NCBI GenBank assembly: GCA_914767715.1
Contig: OU612073.1
Coordinates: 5,272,001 to 5,332,000 of the forward strand
DNA: 60,000 nt
From: Membranipora membranacea
Taxonomy: Eukaryota > Bryozoa > Gymnolaemata > Cheilostomatida > Membraniporidae
Reading direction: 5' to 3'
Shown piece after piece: positions 14,001 to 39,100 of this stretch; the first letter of the stretch is position 1; each line of letters opens with the position of its first letter. Below the pieces are notes generated by a model, which did not search any database, had not been told where the DNA came from, and saw only the letters and a program-made list of their open reading frames with translations. A program made the position numbers and the translations under genes.

Positions 14001-15504
14001 CTCTCCCGAGTCACCTGAGCCGTTACCAGGGCGTATGTCACTGAATTATAACCAGCCCCTATCTGTATCCACCACTGGGGAGGGGGATATACCCCCTAGG
14101 AGACAAATGTACTCTTCACCAGAGAACACATCCGAGAGTCTGCAGTCTCCCTCTACACCGAGTACTGTGATCTTCCAGCCAACACTGATCACAGCTGCCA
14201 CCCCTGGTGGGCCACAAGTAGAGCCTATTCATGTCCAGACGTGGCAGGCGGAGCCTCAGAGTCCAAGGAGAAGATCTGCTGAGATGAGCGGCCCAAGAAG
14301 TCCAAGGCAGTCACAGCTAGAGGAACCAGGTAGCCCTAGATCTCCTAAATTGAGGAAGTCCCCGCTCTCCCCCGGCTCTAAACAGCTGCCGGAGAACTTG
14401 AGGCTATCGATTAATGAGGCAGTAGTAGACAAAGCTGCTCACAGACAGAGCTTAGGAGAGGAACAGAAGGACCTCAAACCAAAAGGTCCTCTGTCACCAC
14501 CACCTTCCTTAACACCAGAGCCAGAAGATAAAACAGACTCTCCAGCACCGATAAGAACTCCACAAGGGGGTGTTAGAACTAGTATACCATTACCAGTCCT
14601 CCACCATAGCAATCCGACAACACCGCAAGTCAATACTGAGCCTGCAAAGAAGGCAGTGGAGAAACCGAAACAGCCTGAGTTTATCTTCAAAGCCGTACCG
14701 GCAAGGGTTGAAGCTGTTGCGGAAACACCAGGAGCTCCCAGACCAGAATCTTCAGTAGCATCGCCAGCAGGCCAGGCGGCATCATCAGTGAGGCCCGCTA
14801 AACTAAAAATTCCTCCACCGACGCTTCCAAAACCTAAAAACAGACCTAAATCTAATAGATCAAGCATGAGTAGTGAAACCAACCACTATGATGTGCCGAG
14901 GATACATCCCATGTCATCACAGGGTACCCCTATGTCTGAAACTGCCTCCAGCCCTTCCACTCCCATGACAAGACAGCAGTTCAGCAACGCTAGAGGGTCA
15001 ATAAGCTCTCGAGGATCGGTGACTAACAGTCCCGCACAAAGTCCATCGAAGGCACCGTGGGAACGACCGGCCACTAAAGTAGCACCATGGGACAGACACC
15101 CTGGACACCCTGGAGTACCAGCAAAATCAGCCTCGGTCAAAGTCAGATCACCTTATGGAGAACCAAGACCTCCAATGAAAAAAGCAGTATCAATTGGAGC
15201 CAACTACACCCCAACCCCTTTGATGCAAGGGTCGGCTCAAAATAGTCCCCGGGGGTCTGCCAGTGGTGACAATAGCACCCCTACCACACCTCTCAACAAC
15301 CACCAGCAAAATCAACCGAAAAAAGTCGCAACAGTCAAACCTAACAGTTCCATAAAGCATAACTCGTATTCGAGCTTTGCTGAGCATCTTGAAGGACAGC
15401 CAGCAGCTAGTGGGAATGTCAAAGTGACGCCCCCTACTATTGACAGTGACAAAAGTATCAAAATAGCCACCTATATAGAAGAAGATAAGGCTCAGCTCAA
15501 GTAG
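8037..15504 (+). CDS. single-pass membrane protein with long Pro/Ser-rich cytoplasmic tail (5 exons)
   Basis: The coding exons are 8037-8130, 10719-10809, 12134-12308, 13223-13390 and 13954-15504. All have AG acceptors and GT donors, and compatible phases give 692 residues. About 27 N-terminal residues precede a strong membrane helix (residues 28-54) followed by a Cys/basic border (CRKCWCCKR), likely palmitoylated. The remaining 630 residues are low complexity, with many SP and TP sites, a proline-rich stretch at about 463-474 (PPPTLPKPKNRP, SH3-ligand type) and YDVP at about 488 (a Crk/Nck-type SH2-binding motif when phosphorylated). No signal peptide is visible. The frame is open upstream of the ATG to the acceptor at 8026, so more 5' exons encoding an ectodomain remain possible. 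A signalling adaptor at the plasma membrane is inferred; the family is not recognised. Introns hold a MITE copy at 10527-10645 and short palindromes. Confidence 0.75.
8223..8252. repeat. perfect 30-bp palindrome
   Basis: CAGAGACTATAGATA is followed immediately by its exact reverse complement. It lies in the first intron of the membrane-protein gene, with no spacer. Confidence 0.9.
8390..8415 (+). repeat. poly-G tract
   Basis: Seven G, then TC, then a run of 17 G. It lies in an intron and is a candidate quadruplex former and a likely assembly-sensitive site. Confidence 0.9.
9164..9320 (-). other. possible isolated terminal exon (unrecognised)
   Basis: On the minus strand, an acceptor-like CCTATAG is followed by 51 open codons and a TAG at 9164. 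The composition looks coding: it contains ATALPDDYVCLSDPEG and YIDYFLYGITSHRR, and it is less AT-rich than its surroundings. It lies antisense inside the first intron of the membrane-protein gene. No partner exons are visible, and the right edge overlaps a hairpin repeat (9320-9402). It may be a captured or decayed exon, or chance. I do not recognise a family. Confidence 0.25.
9320..9402. repeat. hairpin element ending in CCATAGGATTGGGG
   Basis: TCTATAGGATTGGGGCA at the left and TTCCCCAATCCTATGG at the right are inverted copies. A related half (GCCCCAATCCTATGG) lies near 755-770. Confidence 0.6.
10223..10254. repeat. perfect 32-bp palindrome
   Basis: TCACAGAGTAAGGATA is followed by its exact reverse complement with no spacer. 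It is intronic. Confidence 0.9.
10527..10645. repeat. palindromic MITE, TAGATCAAGTTTGG family, copy 4
   Basis: The arms are AGATCAAGTTTGGTCCAATT and GGAGCAACTCCAAATGCAG plus AAACATGATC. It lies 75 bases upstream of the membrane-helix exon. No clear target duplication is seen. Confidence 0.75.
11673..11765. repeat. dispersed repeat, also at 59691-59782
   Basis: The segment carrying GAACTGTATGTGCAGCAAGC and CCAAAACTGAAACT recurs near the end of the window with scattered substitutions and one two-base difference. It has no coding appearance. Confidence 0.7.
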
Positions 15505-17024
15505 ATTATCCGCTCATGCTCATTATTTAGTTTTTAGGAGGTTTTAGGCGTAGGTACCATTCTAATGATAGGCCATTGGCCGCTCAAGGGGGAGCAACTC
15601 CAAATTCAATTTGGTCAACTTGGTCTAAACAGGGAGGTCCCACCCTCCCTGGTCTAAACACGCTCCCTGGTCAAGATACACCCAATGGCTTCTTGGGACT
15701 AGAGATTGTTCCAGACCTGAGCTCCCTCTTGTGTATCTTCATTCTAACTGTAGCTGTTCATTCAAAGTCAATTGTTACAATTTGATCAAAACATTCCACA
15801 ATATTGAAGAAATAATTATTTTTTGTGCCATGCCATTTGCTAAACATATTTTTATGGTTACTTATGAATAGTTTCACTATTATAATACTCCATGTTATCC
15901 TCTTACTACTGGTCATTTATTCACATTTCATCAACGTTTTAATCATTTGTAAGTTTCCAATGCAGAGTCAGCGTTGTAAAACACAGACAATATGTTATAT
16001 ACTGGGAAAAACATTTTCAATAAGTTAGTGGAAGGTTTTTTTTAAGGTGCTTTACTGGGTGTGAAAACAAAAACTATTTTTGTCATATTACAATTTTTCA
16101 TGGCGTATCATGTACATCAGATCTGAGATTATGAGAGTATATAAGTGTGTTATGTTGTTATGTAGCAAAAATATAATTTGGCTGTACATAAATACATCAT
16201 GTGGTCATAAAAAAAGAAAATTGAGCTTGCAGAAAACAAATCAGTCAGCTGCTTTCAAGGACGAAACCGTAGAGCAATCCCAAGACTCTCATTGGCAGCT
16301 TAACGACTAGAAAGCTGAATAGCTGCTGTGCAAATTGAGCAACAAATTCAAGAATGATTCAACAAACCTTCTTGCATCCCAAGCTTCTTCTGGCTCTTGA
16401 GGTCAATGAGGATCAGTTTTCTAAAGTCGAGAAAAAAAACAACATATGAATCTCTAGATGATAACCTTGCACACAATGATATAATTCCGGTACAGTAAGT
16501 AATACTGTCTATATCTATACAGTTAGAATCAGTGTCGTGTGCACCCAGTGATCACCTGCACCTTCCTGCCGGCACTCAATATCATTGGGATAAAGTAGAG
16601 TAAGAAGTTGTCTTCTCTCTTGTCGGCAGTAGACAATTAATTTTTGCAGCACTAATAACCAAACAGCCTGGACTGTACCAGGGAGTTAGGGTTTTTTGTC
16701 CCTAGACAGAAAAAAAAACAAAGCCCATCTGCCTTAAACCCTGACTATTCATCAGTCAGCAATCAGCTTAGATATATTCACTCCATGTCAAAGGATATTA
16801 CTTTCCTTCACATTGTATTATAGTGTTTTGTGTTAGTTGGCTTATTAAGTATGTTCCAAAGTTGCAAAGTTTGGCCAGCAGCTTTATGTATAGCCTCAGT
16901 ATCTGCCATGATATAAACGTAACTCAATAATTGAGTTTTTTTGCCCCCAATACATATAACCTAGTAATTAGGATGGATTTTTAAAGATGAATCCAAAAAA
17001 AACTTTACAATGTTGAATGTCATC
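15505..17024. other. 3' flank and intergenic DNA
   Basis: This lies between the end of the membrane-protein gene and the SLCO exon. At 15588-15655 there is a half copy of the TAGATCAAGTTTGG MITE joined to a GGGAGG / CCACCCTCCCTG hairpin. The rest is AT-rich, with no coding region I can support. Confidence 0.5.
15588..15655. repeat. partial palindromic MITE plus CCACCCTCCCTG hairpin
   Basis: GGGGGAGCAACTCCAAATTC and CAACTTGGTCTAAACA match one arm of the 98-122 bp family. It is directly followed by GGGAGGTCCCACCCTCCCTG, which recurs at 40948-40981 and in part at about 59820. Confidence 0.6.
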
Positions 17025-17302
17025 TTAGCATTTACAACTCATCTGCACTAGAGGCGATTTCTCATCACTAATCTCTCTACCATCACCAGCTGACGACTCG
17101 AGAGGTGATTTGTATAAGTAGTGAGCTGTGATTAGTGATAATACAGATACTAGAGAACCGCTAAATACTATGATGAATAGACTAAAGCCTAACAATTCCC
17201 TATCATATATCCAACAAGACTGCTTCCGTGAACATTTCTCCTGCCATACTAAGCAGTAACCATCGAACACATAACAAAATACTAGGGCTCCTGGAAGACT
17301 TC
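17025..17302 (-). pseudogene. isolated C-terminal exon of an SLCO/OATP-type transporter
   Basis: On the minus strand, an acceptor ending TTTCAACAG at 17303 is followed by 92 codons to TAA at 17025. The peptide has the OATP end pattern: a LPGALVF-like segment (family IPGPI.FG), a short loop with CLVWQEKC and SCWIYD (family C.LW...CG..G.C..YD), then one membrane helix of about 22 residues and a short polar tail ending MSCKC. OATPs are 12-helix organic-anion transporters of about 650-700 residues. The upstream exons should lie to the right, but only 1.3 kb separates this exon from the end of PEX6 on the same strand, and that stretch shows no OATP exon. I read it as an orphan, captured or decayed exon, or a sign of local misassembly. 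The family match is strong; the pseudogene status is inferred. Confidence 0.6.
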
Positions 17303-18621
17303 CTGTTGAAACAAATAAATGAGAGAATATATCTATTTGTTATAAATTGCATGTTCACATAAATGATTGCAGTGAGGAAACGAGTTCAAGTATTTGACCA
17401 TTGTATCTGCATCTGAAATGTTTATCAATCAGTTCAGGTTGGTTATCTTTGCACAGAGAAGACTGAAATAATTCAAATGGGATTCACCCCATCATCAACA
17501 TGAAAAAGTTAGCTTCCATATGCAAAGTGTGAATAGTTCAACTTGGCAACTTTGTGCAACTAAGGTGCTAAGAGACTCGTATCTCAGAGTCAATCTGTAA
17601 GCTGAGTGATCTGATACAATACAGTAAAGTCAGGCCATGTTTATTATTTACAGCGTTTAGACTCAGCAGTGGGATTCCGCATTAGGTGCCATTTCCAATA
17701 ATGATAATATTACAATAAGGCAAAATGGCAAATACATATTTGAATATACCTAAATATTATTACTATTGATCTTTAAGGTGGGGAGGGTAGTTATACAGTT
17801 TTAGCTTCTATAGCATCTGCGGCACGTCTACTTGCCATACAGCTTGCCCTGTGTTGCGCATCAGAAAAAAAACACTTTGCATGAAGCGATGTCGAGGTGA
17901 GCGATATAATGAGATTAATGTATATGTAAGAACTTACCTTGAGGATGGTTCAGTGGACTCTGTCATGACTATTCCCTGTCCTCCTGAGTTTAGGAGAGAG
18001 GATTTTCTCTCCCTCTTTAATACCTCACACTCTGAGTTTGCTCAAACAGCTGATAGTATAGCAAAATTTCAACCGACCTGTCCACTGACAAGTTTTGTTA
18101 CAGTAGTTGTAACCAGCACTGCAGGCTATGTCAAAACCTAAGAGTTTAATAATATATTCTGTGTACTAAGTGTGCAATCATCCCTCTCCAACCGACCAGA
18201 AAGGGCAACTGTGTGGTCTATACGGTATATTATCTAGTAGAAGCCATTACTTACGTTTATTTTACTATTCTCTGAAATTCACTTTGATTGCACTATTGAT
18301 TATTTGGCACCATCATTTGAGAGCAGGGGGTCAAAATTTGTAGTAATCATAAATATTATTCATTAAAGTTGTCCTCAGGGTAGACTCAACTAAGTTAAAA
18401 TTAACTAAAAATAGCATAGCAGTAAAGAAGCTGAAAATAGAACCAGCGTTATAAAATTATTACAAAATTACTGGTATTTTCGCATATTATTTTTCTAGTT
18501 GCGTCACAGCCCTGAACTCAAAATATTATAAATCTGCCTGCAAAATTTCAGGTAATTAGAATCATTACATTCCTTTGATTATACTGCTTGATAGAAAAGA
18601 ATGTCTAAAATTACAACAAGG
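17303..18621. other. intergenic DNA between SLCO exon and PEX6 stop
   Basis: No OATP-like exon is seen. A plus-strand open stretch at 17851-18141 has somewhat coding-like composition (LEDGSVDSVMTIPCPPEF) but no ATG at its start, no family I recognise and no partner exon. PEX6 3' UTR should occupy the right part. A minus-strand AATAAA is present at about 18257-18262. Confidence 0.4.
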
Positions 18622-34164
<15,543 letters not shown>

Positions 34165-35317
34165 CCTCTTTGCTTATTGTATAATGGTGTCTAATAAATG
34201 TCTACATATCCCCTCCCTAGGGACCTTTTAGTTTTTACCTGAGTATGGTTACTTTGTGTGTCTTAATATAGTCTGAAAAACAGAAAAAGTGGCTTCTGCA
34301 TCAAATATATAAGTTAGCCAATGTTTGACTGGCCACAAAGACTATTATGATGATGATGGTGCAAGATCAGTCCTGCCTACCCTCCTGTGGAAACATGTGA
34401 TTGTATATCAGATATATTGTCACTGCTAAAGATGCTGGTGTTTAGGTTGATACTGAGGTTAAAGCTCAGTTTAACATCTATTCAAAACCACCAACTTTTG
34501 CAGTAATAGGGTTGTGAGTGGAATGTGGGTTAGGCATGCTCATTGCATTGGTTGGACATGGAATTGATGAGAGGGAGGAGTTCAAATCATTGATTGATGA
34601 GAGAGACCTTTATTCATTTTTTATTAACAATTAATATATTGGTGAAAGGTGAAGAATAGACAATAACCTCACTTCAAGCCTGGTTTAATGTGGTGTAATT
34701 TTGTGATTCTCACTCCTACCAATTAGCTATATAATTACAATGCATACATAAAACATACTTACTGAGCTTCAGTAACTTGGCAAATTCTAGTAACTTGCAA
34801 GCAGCATTTTCAGAAAATTCTCATGTGTAAGGGGGCGTGGGTTAGATCAAGACCCTTGATTGGCCAAGTTTTGGGGCGGGTCCTAATACGAATATTCAGG
34901 TATAACCTAATGACTATAATTTGTTTATGGGGTGTAGTCTCACCTACCAACAAGTTCCTCATGTTGAATTTATAATATCTTACTATCTTATGTAATTGGG
35001 AGAAAATTTTACAAATAAATATAACTCCAAGATAAAACCCTAGCACACAAGAGCCAAAGTAGTTAAACCAGAGAGAAGACACCATTCATCAAGAGATTTC
35101 AATTCCACAAACAAAGGTACAGCATTCAATCAAATCAGGGAGAATTCTCCCCGTTCAAATTAACTAGTTAAGTCAAGAATAAGTAGAAGTTAGTAGAATT
35201 GACTCATAAATAATTGAGTCAATTTGAATTTCAATGAATTACCTACTCTTAGAGCTAGAGGAGGTAGTTCATTGATTGAGTTGACCCAAAGATTAGAAGG
35301 GGAAATAAAGCAGCATG

Positions 35318-35422
35318 GCACCTGGGACTTTCAGTTACATGCCTCTATTTTGTCAATGTCACAGTATCAACTGCTACTGATTGGCATAAATGATAATAAA
35401 GGCATGTAAGTCCCAGGAGCCA
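35318..35422. repeat. fold-back element with short inverted ends
   Basis: GGCACCTGGGACTTTCAGTT then ACATGCCT at the left is mirrored by AGGCATGTAAGTCCCAGGAG at the right, about 50 bases apart. Confidence 0.6.
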
Positions 35423-35548
35423 TCTAAAGCACCTCCCTCCTTTGGATTGGGTAGATATTTTACAGGAATAATAACCATAATACATGGCAGTACATCATCA
35501 TAGTCTTGGCATGCTGCCTCCCCAGGCTAACATCATCATCATTCACAC

Positions 35549-35633
35549 CATAAGGCCATGTGATCTAGCCCGAGTTTCCGCCCCCCCCCCCCCGCCCACC
35601 CGGGAAACTCGGGCTACATCACGTGGCCTTATG
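35549..35633. repeat. hairpin with poly-C loop
   Basis: The arms CATAAGGCCATGTGAT..AG and CCCGAGTTTCC are mirrored at 35602-35633 with two mismatches. The loop is a run of C interrupted by one G, ending in ACC. The other strand is a candidate G-quadruplex inside a cruciform. Confidence 0.85.
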
Positions 35634-36126
35634 ATTCACACTAACTTGCATTCTTCTACTACTCATCCCTACTGACTGCTTTTCTATGTAAAGAGCTAAA
35701 ACAAAGTTGTTTCAGGTTATGAACGTTGTTAGCGTGTCTATGGTGTAGAATTTATTGTATATATATATTATAGTGTAGGCAGGAGGAATTCTCCCTTGTG
35801 CAGGGGTCTGCAGAGGGGTTCGCGCGTCAACCACAGATGCCTCAAGAGATATAATATATATATATGTGTGTGTGTCAAGGCTAATGAGAGGGGCGGTCAC
35901 TAGTTATGACTCCAGTGTTGCCATTCTGTTGACGCAGTAATTTTTCAGTATGATCGTATTTGTCAGACAGCTAGGGTTAGGAAAGCTGTAAATTTCGCCG
36001 GCTAGTTCCACCGACAAATCTAAATCATATTTTATATTTCAGTCAGTTTTACTTGTACATATATTTAGTTGTTGATTCTCTGCATATCATTCATGTGTAC
36101 TGTTTCTCTTCAGAACAGAATAAAGT

Positions 36127-39100
36127 ATGGACGCAGTAAAGCCAAATAAGCTCACAGTAGCTCTGACTGGAGCTTCTCTTTTCCTACCCCTGATAGCTTA
36201 TATAGTGGCTGTTGGGCTCAACGCCTACCTCAACATTCCGGGTGTCAGTAAGTGTCAAATCAGTATCATCATCAACAGATTTTGCACATACTCAGTATCA
36301 TCACTATCAGATAACGCCTATACATTAATACCATAAACTTAATATAATATATTGATTCTATGGATAATGCTCATTTCTGTTATAAGATGCTATCATGCTG
36401 GCCTCATCCTAATCTATACGTATATACATATTATATGTTATTTGACAAGTGCTAAGGCATGCCATCATTTGTCTCTGGATGGAGGAATTAAACTCAAAAC
36501 AAATAAGTTTATTACTGCTTTGCTGAATGTTTTGTGTATGTTAGATTGACAGTTTCGTATAGTCATATCATATCTGCAAAGGCGTACCATCATATGCTTC
36601 TAGCTGAAGTAATGAAGGGAGTTCATTGGCTGAAGGGTGGAATGAATCTTTGTACAATATTTTTCTGTTGTTGTCTAGTGAAGTATTTGCTAAATTGACA
36701 ATAGTCCCGATTAAGGGTTCACTGTTCACCATACACAGTATTTGTAATGTATTTCAGGTCCGTTCAATGCAACAATCGGAGATCTGAGTCACAAGTATGA
36801 TACTGGTATCACTCCTTCTGATGCTACATTCGCCATCTGGGGTAAGTTTTCAGTACAGCAAAGAACAAAGTCAACTTTTAAACGGGAATACTAACCTCCA
36901 AGAGAAGTTTTCAGAAAGGAGCAATGTTCTCATGCTTTTGGTGTTTGTTTTCAATGTTAACATGGAATATTAACTTAACTGGGCAAAGATCAGTTGACAA
37001 ACCCACTCATGCAGTCAAGTTTTGTTCCTTTGCTAGCACATCACACAATTTTAATGAACACCTGTAAATATTGTAAATTTGTCACTTGAACGCTTTTCTG
37101 CACATTTTGCTGACTGCTGATAACAGATCCTTTTTGTAGTTTCTTGTTATCAGTATTACCATCAACATTAATCCAATATACATGGTAATGGGGGATGTGT
37201 ACGCCTATTAGTGCAACTCTGTTAACTTCTTGTTCTTTTGACAGGATTGATTTATATCTGGCAGGGAGCTCTTGTTATATACTTGACTACGCTGGTATGC
37301 CGAAAAGTTGGCGGAAATCCAGTCTACACTGCTGTGCCATTTATCCCTGCTTCCTTCATAGCGGTCTACTCTCTCAACCTCTTCAGTAAGTTGATCACCG
37401 GTTGACCCATATCTGACAAACGTATCTGTTCCCTTGGAATCAAACCTTGGATACACTGTGTAGACTTAGCCTTGTCAAGCTGCTACTTTTTTAGTGCTCC
37501 CAAAACCAAAACAGTAGCCACATGACAAGGCTCGTGTAGACCAGTGCCTTAATTTTCTATTTGTGACTCAAACAGTATCCCAAAAAGTGTTCTTGCATAT
37601 TTTAAGAGGTATGGTTAATGAGTTGATGAGAGAATTTAGCTGAGCTACCATTTCTATGTAGGCATGACAATGAACTGCACAATTGGATATTCCGCTGTGT
37701 AATTGGAGCTGTGTAAATCATGTGCAAACAAGCGCAAGTCGTAGACATACTGGCAGAAATGTAAAATCATGAATTAGGCTAATTTGTTAATGAAACATAT
37801 GAAAAAAAGAAGGTTTGAATGTAGGCCTATGGACTGGATCACTTTAGCACATGATCAGGATTTTGTTGAAAACAGATGGGTGGATTAAAGAAATGTTCCA
37901 GATATCAACCCTATCACTCTTGAGACTCTGAAATTAGGGATATTATATGCTCGTATAACAATGTTGACTCAGTCTCACATGATTCACCCTCTTACATATA
38001 TTTATGATTCAATAACAGCCTTGATATAATCATAGGGTCTTGCTGTCCGGTTATTTATAATCATGTAATAACAGTTATTTCCAGGCCTCCCTAGACACAG
38101 GCCAAGGTTGAAATGTGGAACTTTTATTCAATCAGACATTCATAATCATAAATATAGAAAACCTTCTTAACAATTTTCATTTAACAATTTTCACAACCTT
38201 ATCATTTGACATTTTTAAGATTTTGCCTTCGTTTACACAAGTTTACCAGTAGCTTCAATGCCACAACAGCCAACCCAACTTTGAAAGTAATTACCGTGCA
38301 TTCATTTAAAATGGCAACACAGAAGGCATTTTAATCCAAATCAACCTTCTGCTTTCATGATAATCATAAATGCACAGATGAACATATCATCGTCTGTTAA
38401 ACTCCCTACCCTGTACCACTAATCACTACCCCTTTGTCTTTGCTCCAATAGCTACAGTGCAAAGTAAAAAGTTGATTTTATAACAGTCTAGTCATATGAC
38501 TAGATGCAAGCTGGTTTTTATTACATAAATTAGGAGATTTATGGTTTCACTCAGCAGTGTTGCCATGTTGTTATTAAACCTAATCTATGTTATCAGTCTG
38601 TAAGTACAGTCACATAAGCTGGGTACACTCAAACCAATGACTATTTATAATCTTTGCTCAAACCATTATGTTATTGTGTCACAAGTTATCGCATGATTGG
38701 TCCAGTGATTGCATGTCACTCTGCTCGCTAAACAGGAAGTAATGCTTTAAAAATGACAAATCATATGCAAGCTGCTGTATGTCATGTAGTCACTTTTTTT
38801 TATGGTTTTTAAATGTGATTTTTCAACTAATGCGGCTCAAACTCCGTTTTATTTTATTTTTCTATTTATGTGCCGTACTTTCAATACTATCAACCTATTA
38901 CATGGATATTAGAAATAGGCAATAAACAAACTTCCAATGTAAGACGCTGACTGGTCAACATTTTACCCAAATAGTTGTTAGACCAAACTCAGGTAGAAAA
39001 GGAAAGATATCTAAGCACTCGACTGTTTGGAATCTTTAGCAGAAGTAATTTAAATTTTCTTTTAACCAAAGTAAATGAACATGCATTTCATTACAATGTT

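Larger units (their letters stand above)
34165..36126. other. intergenic region between divergent PEX6 and the TspO-like gene
   Basis: About 2 kb separate the two start codons, which are transcribed apart, so promoters for both should lie here; I see no clear core elements. A hairpin with a poly-C loop lies at 35549-35633 and a second fold-back (CACCTGGGACTTTCA against AAGTCCCAGGAGCC) at about 35318-35422. A (TA)n/(TG)n simple repeat lies at about 35850-35876. No coding region is supported. Confidence 0.5.

Noticed and set aside
14439-14882. 147-codon minus-strand frame within the Ser/Pro-rich exon
   Set aside because: It is the antisense shadow of the repetitive coding exon 13954-15504.
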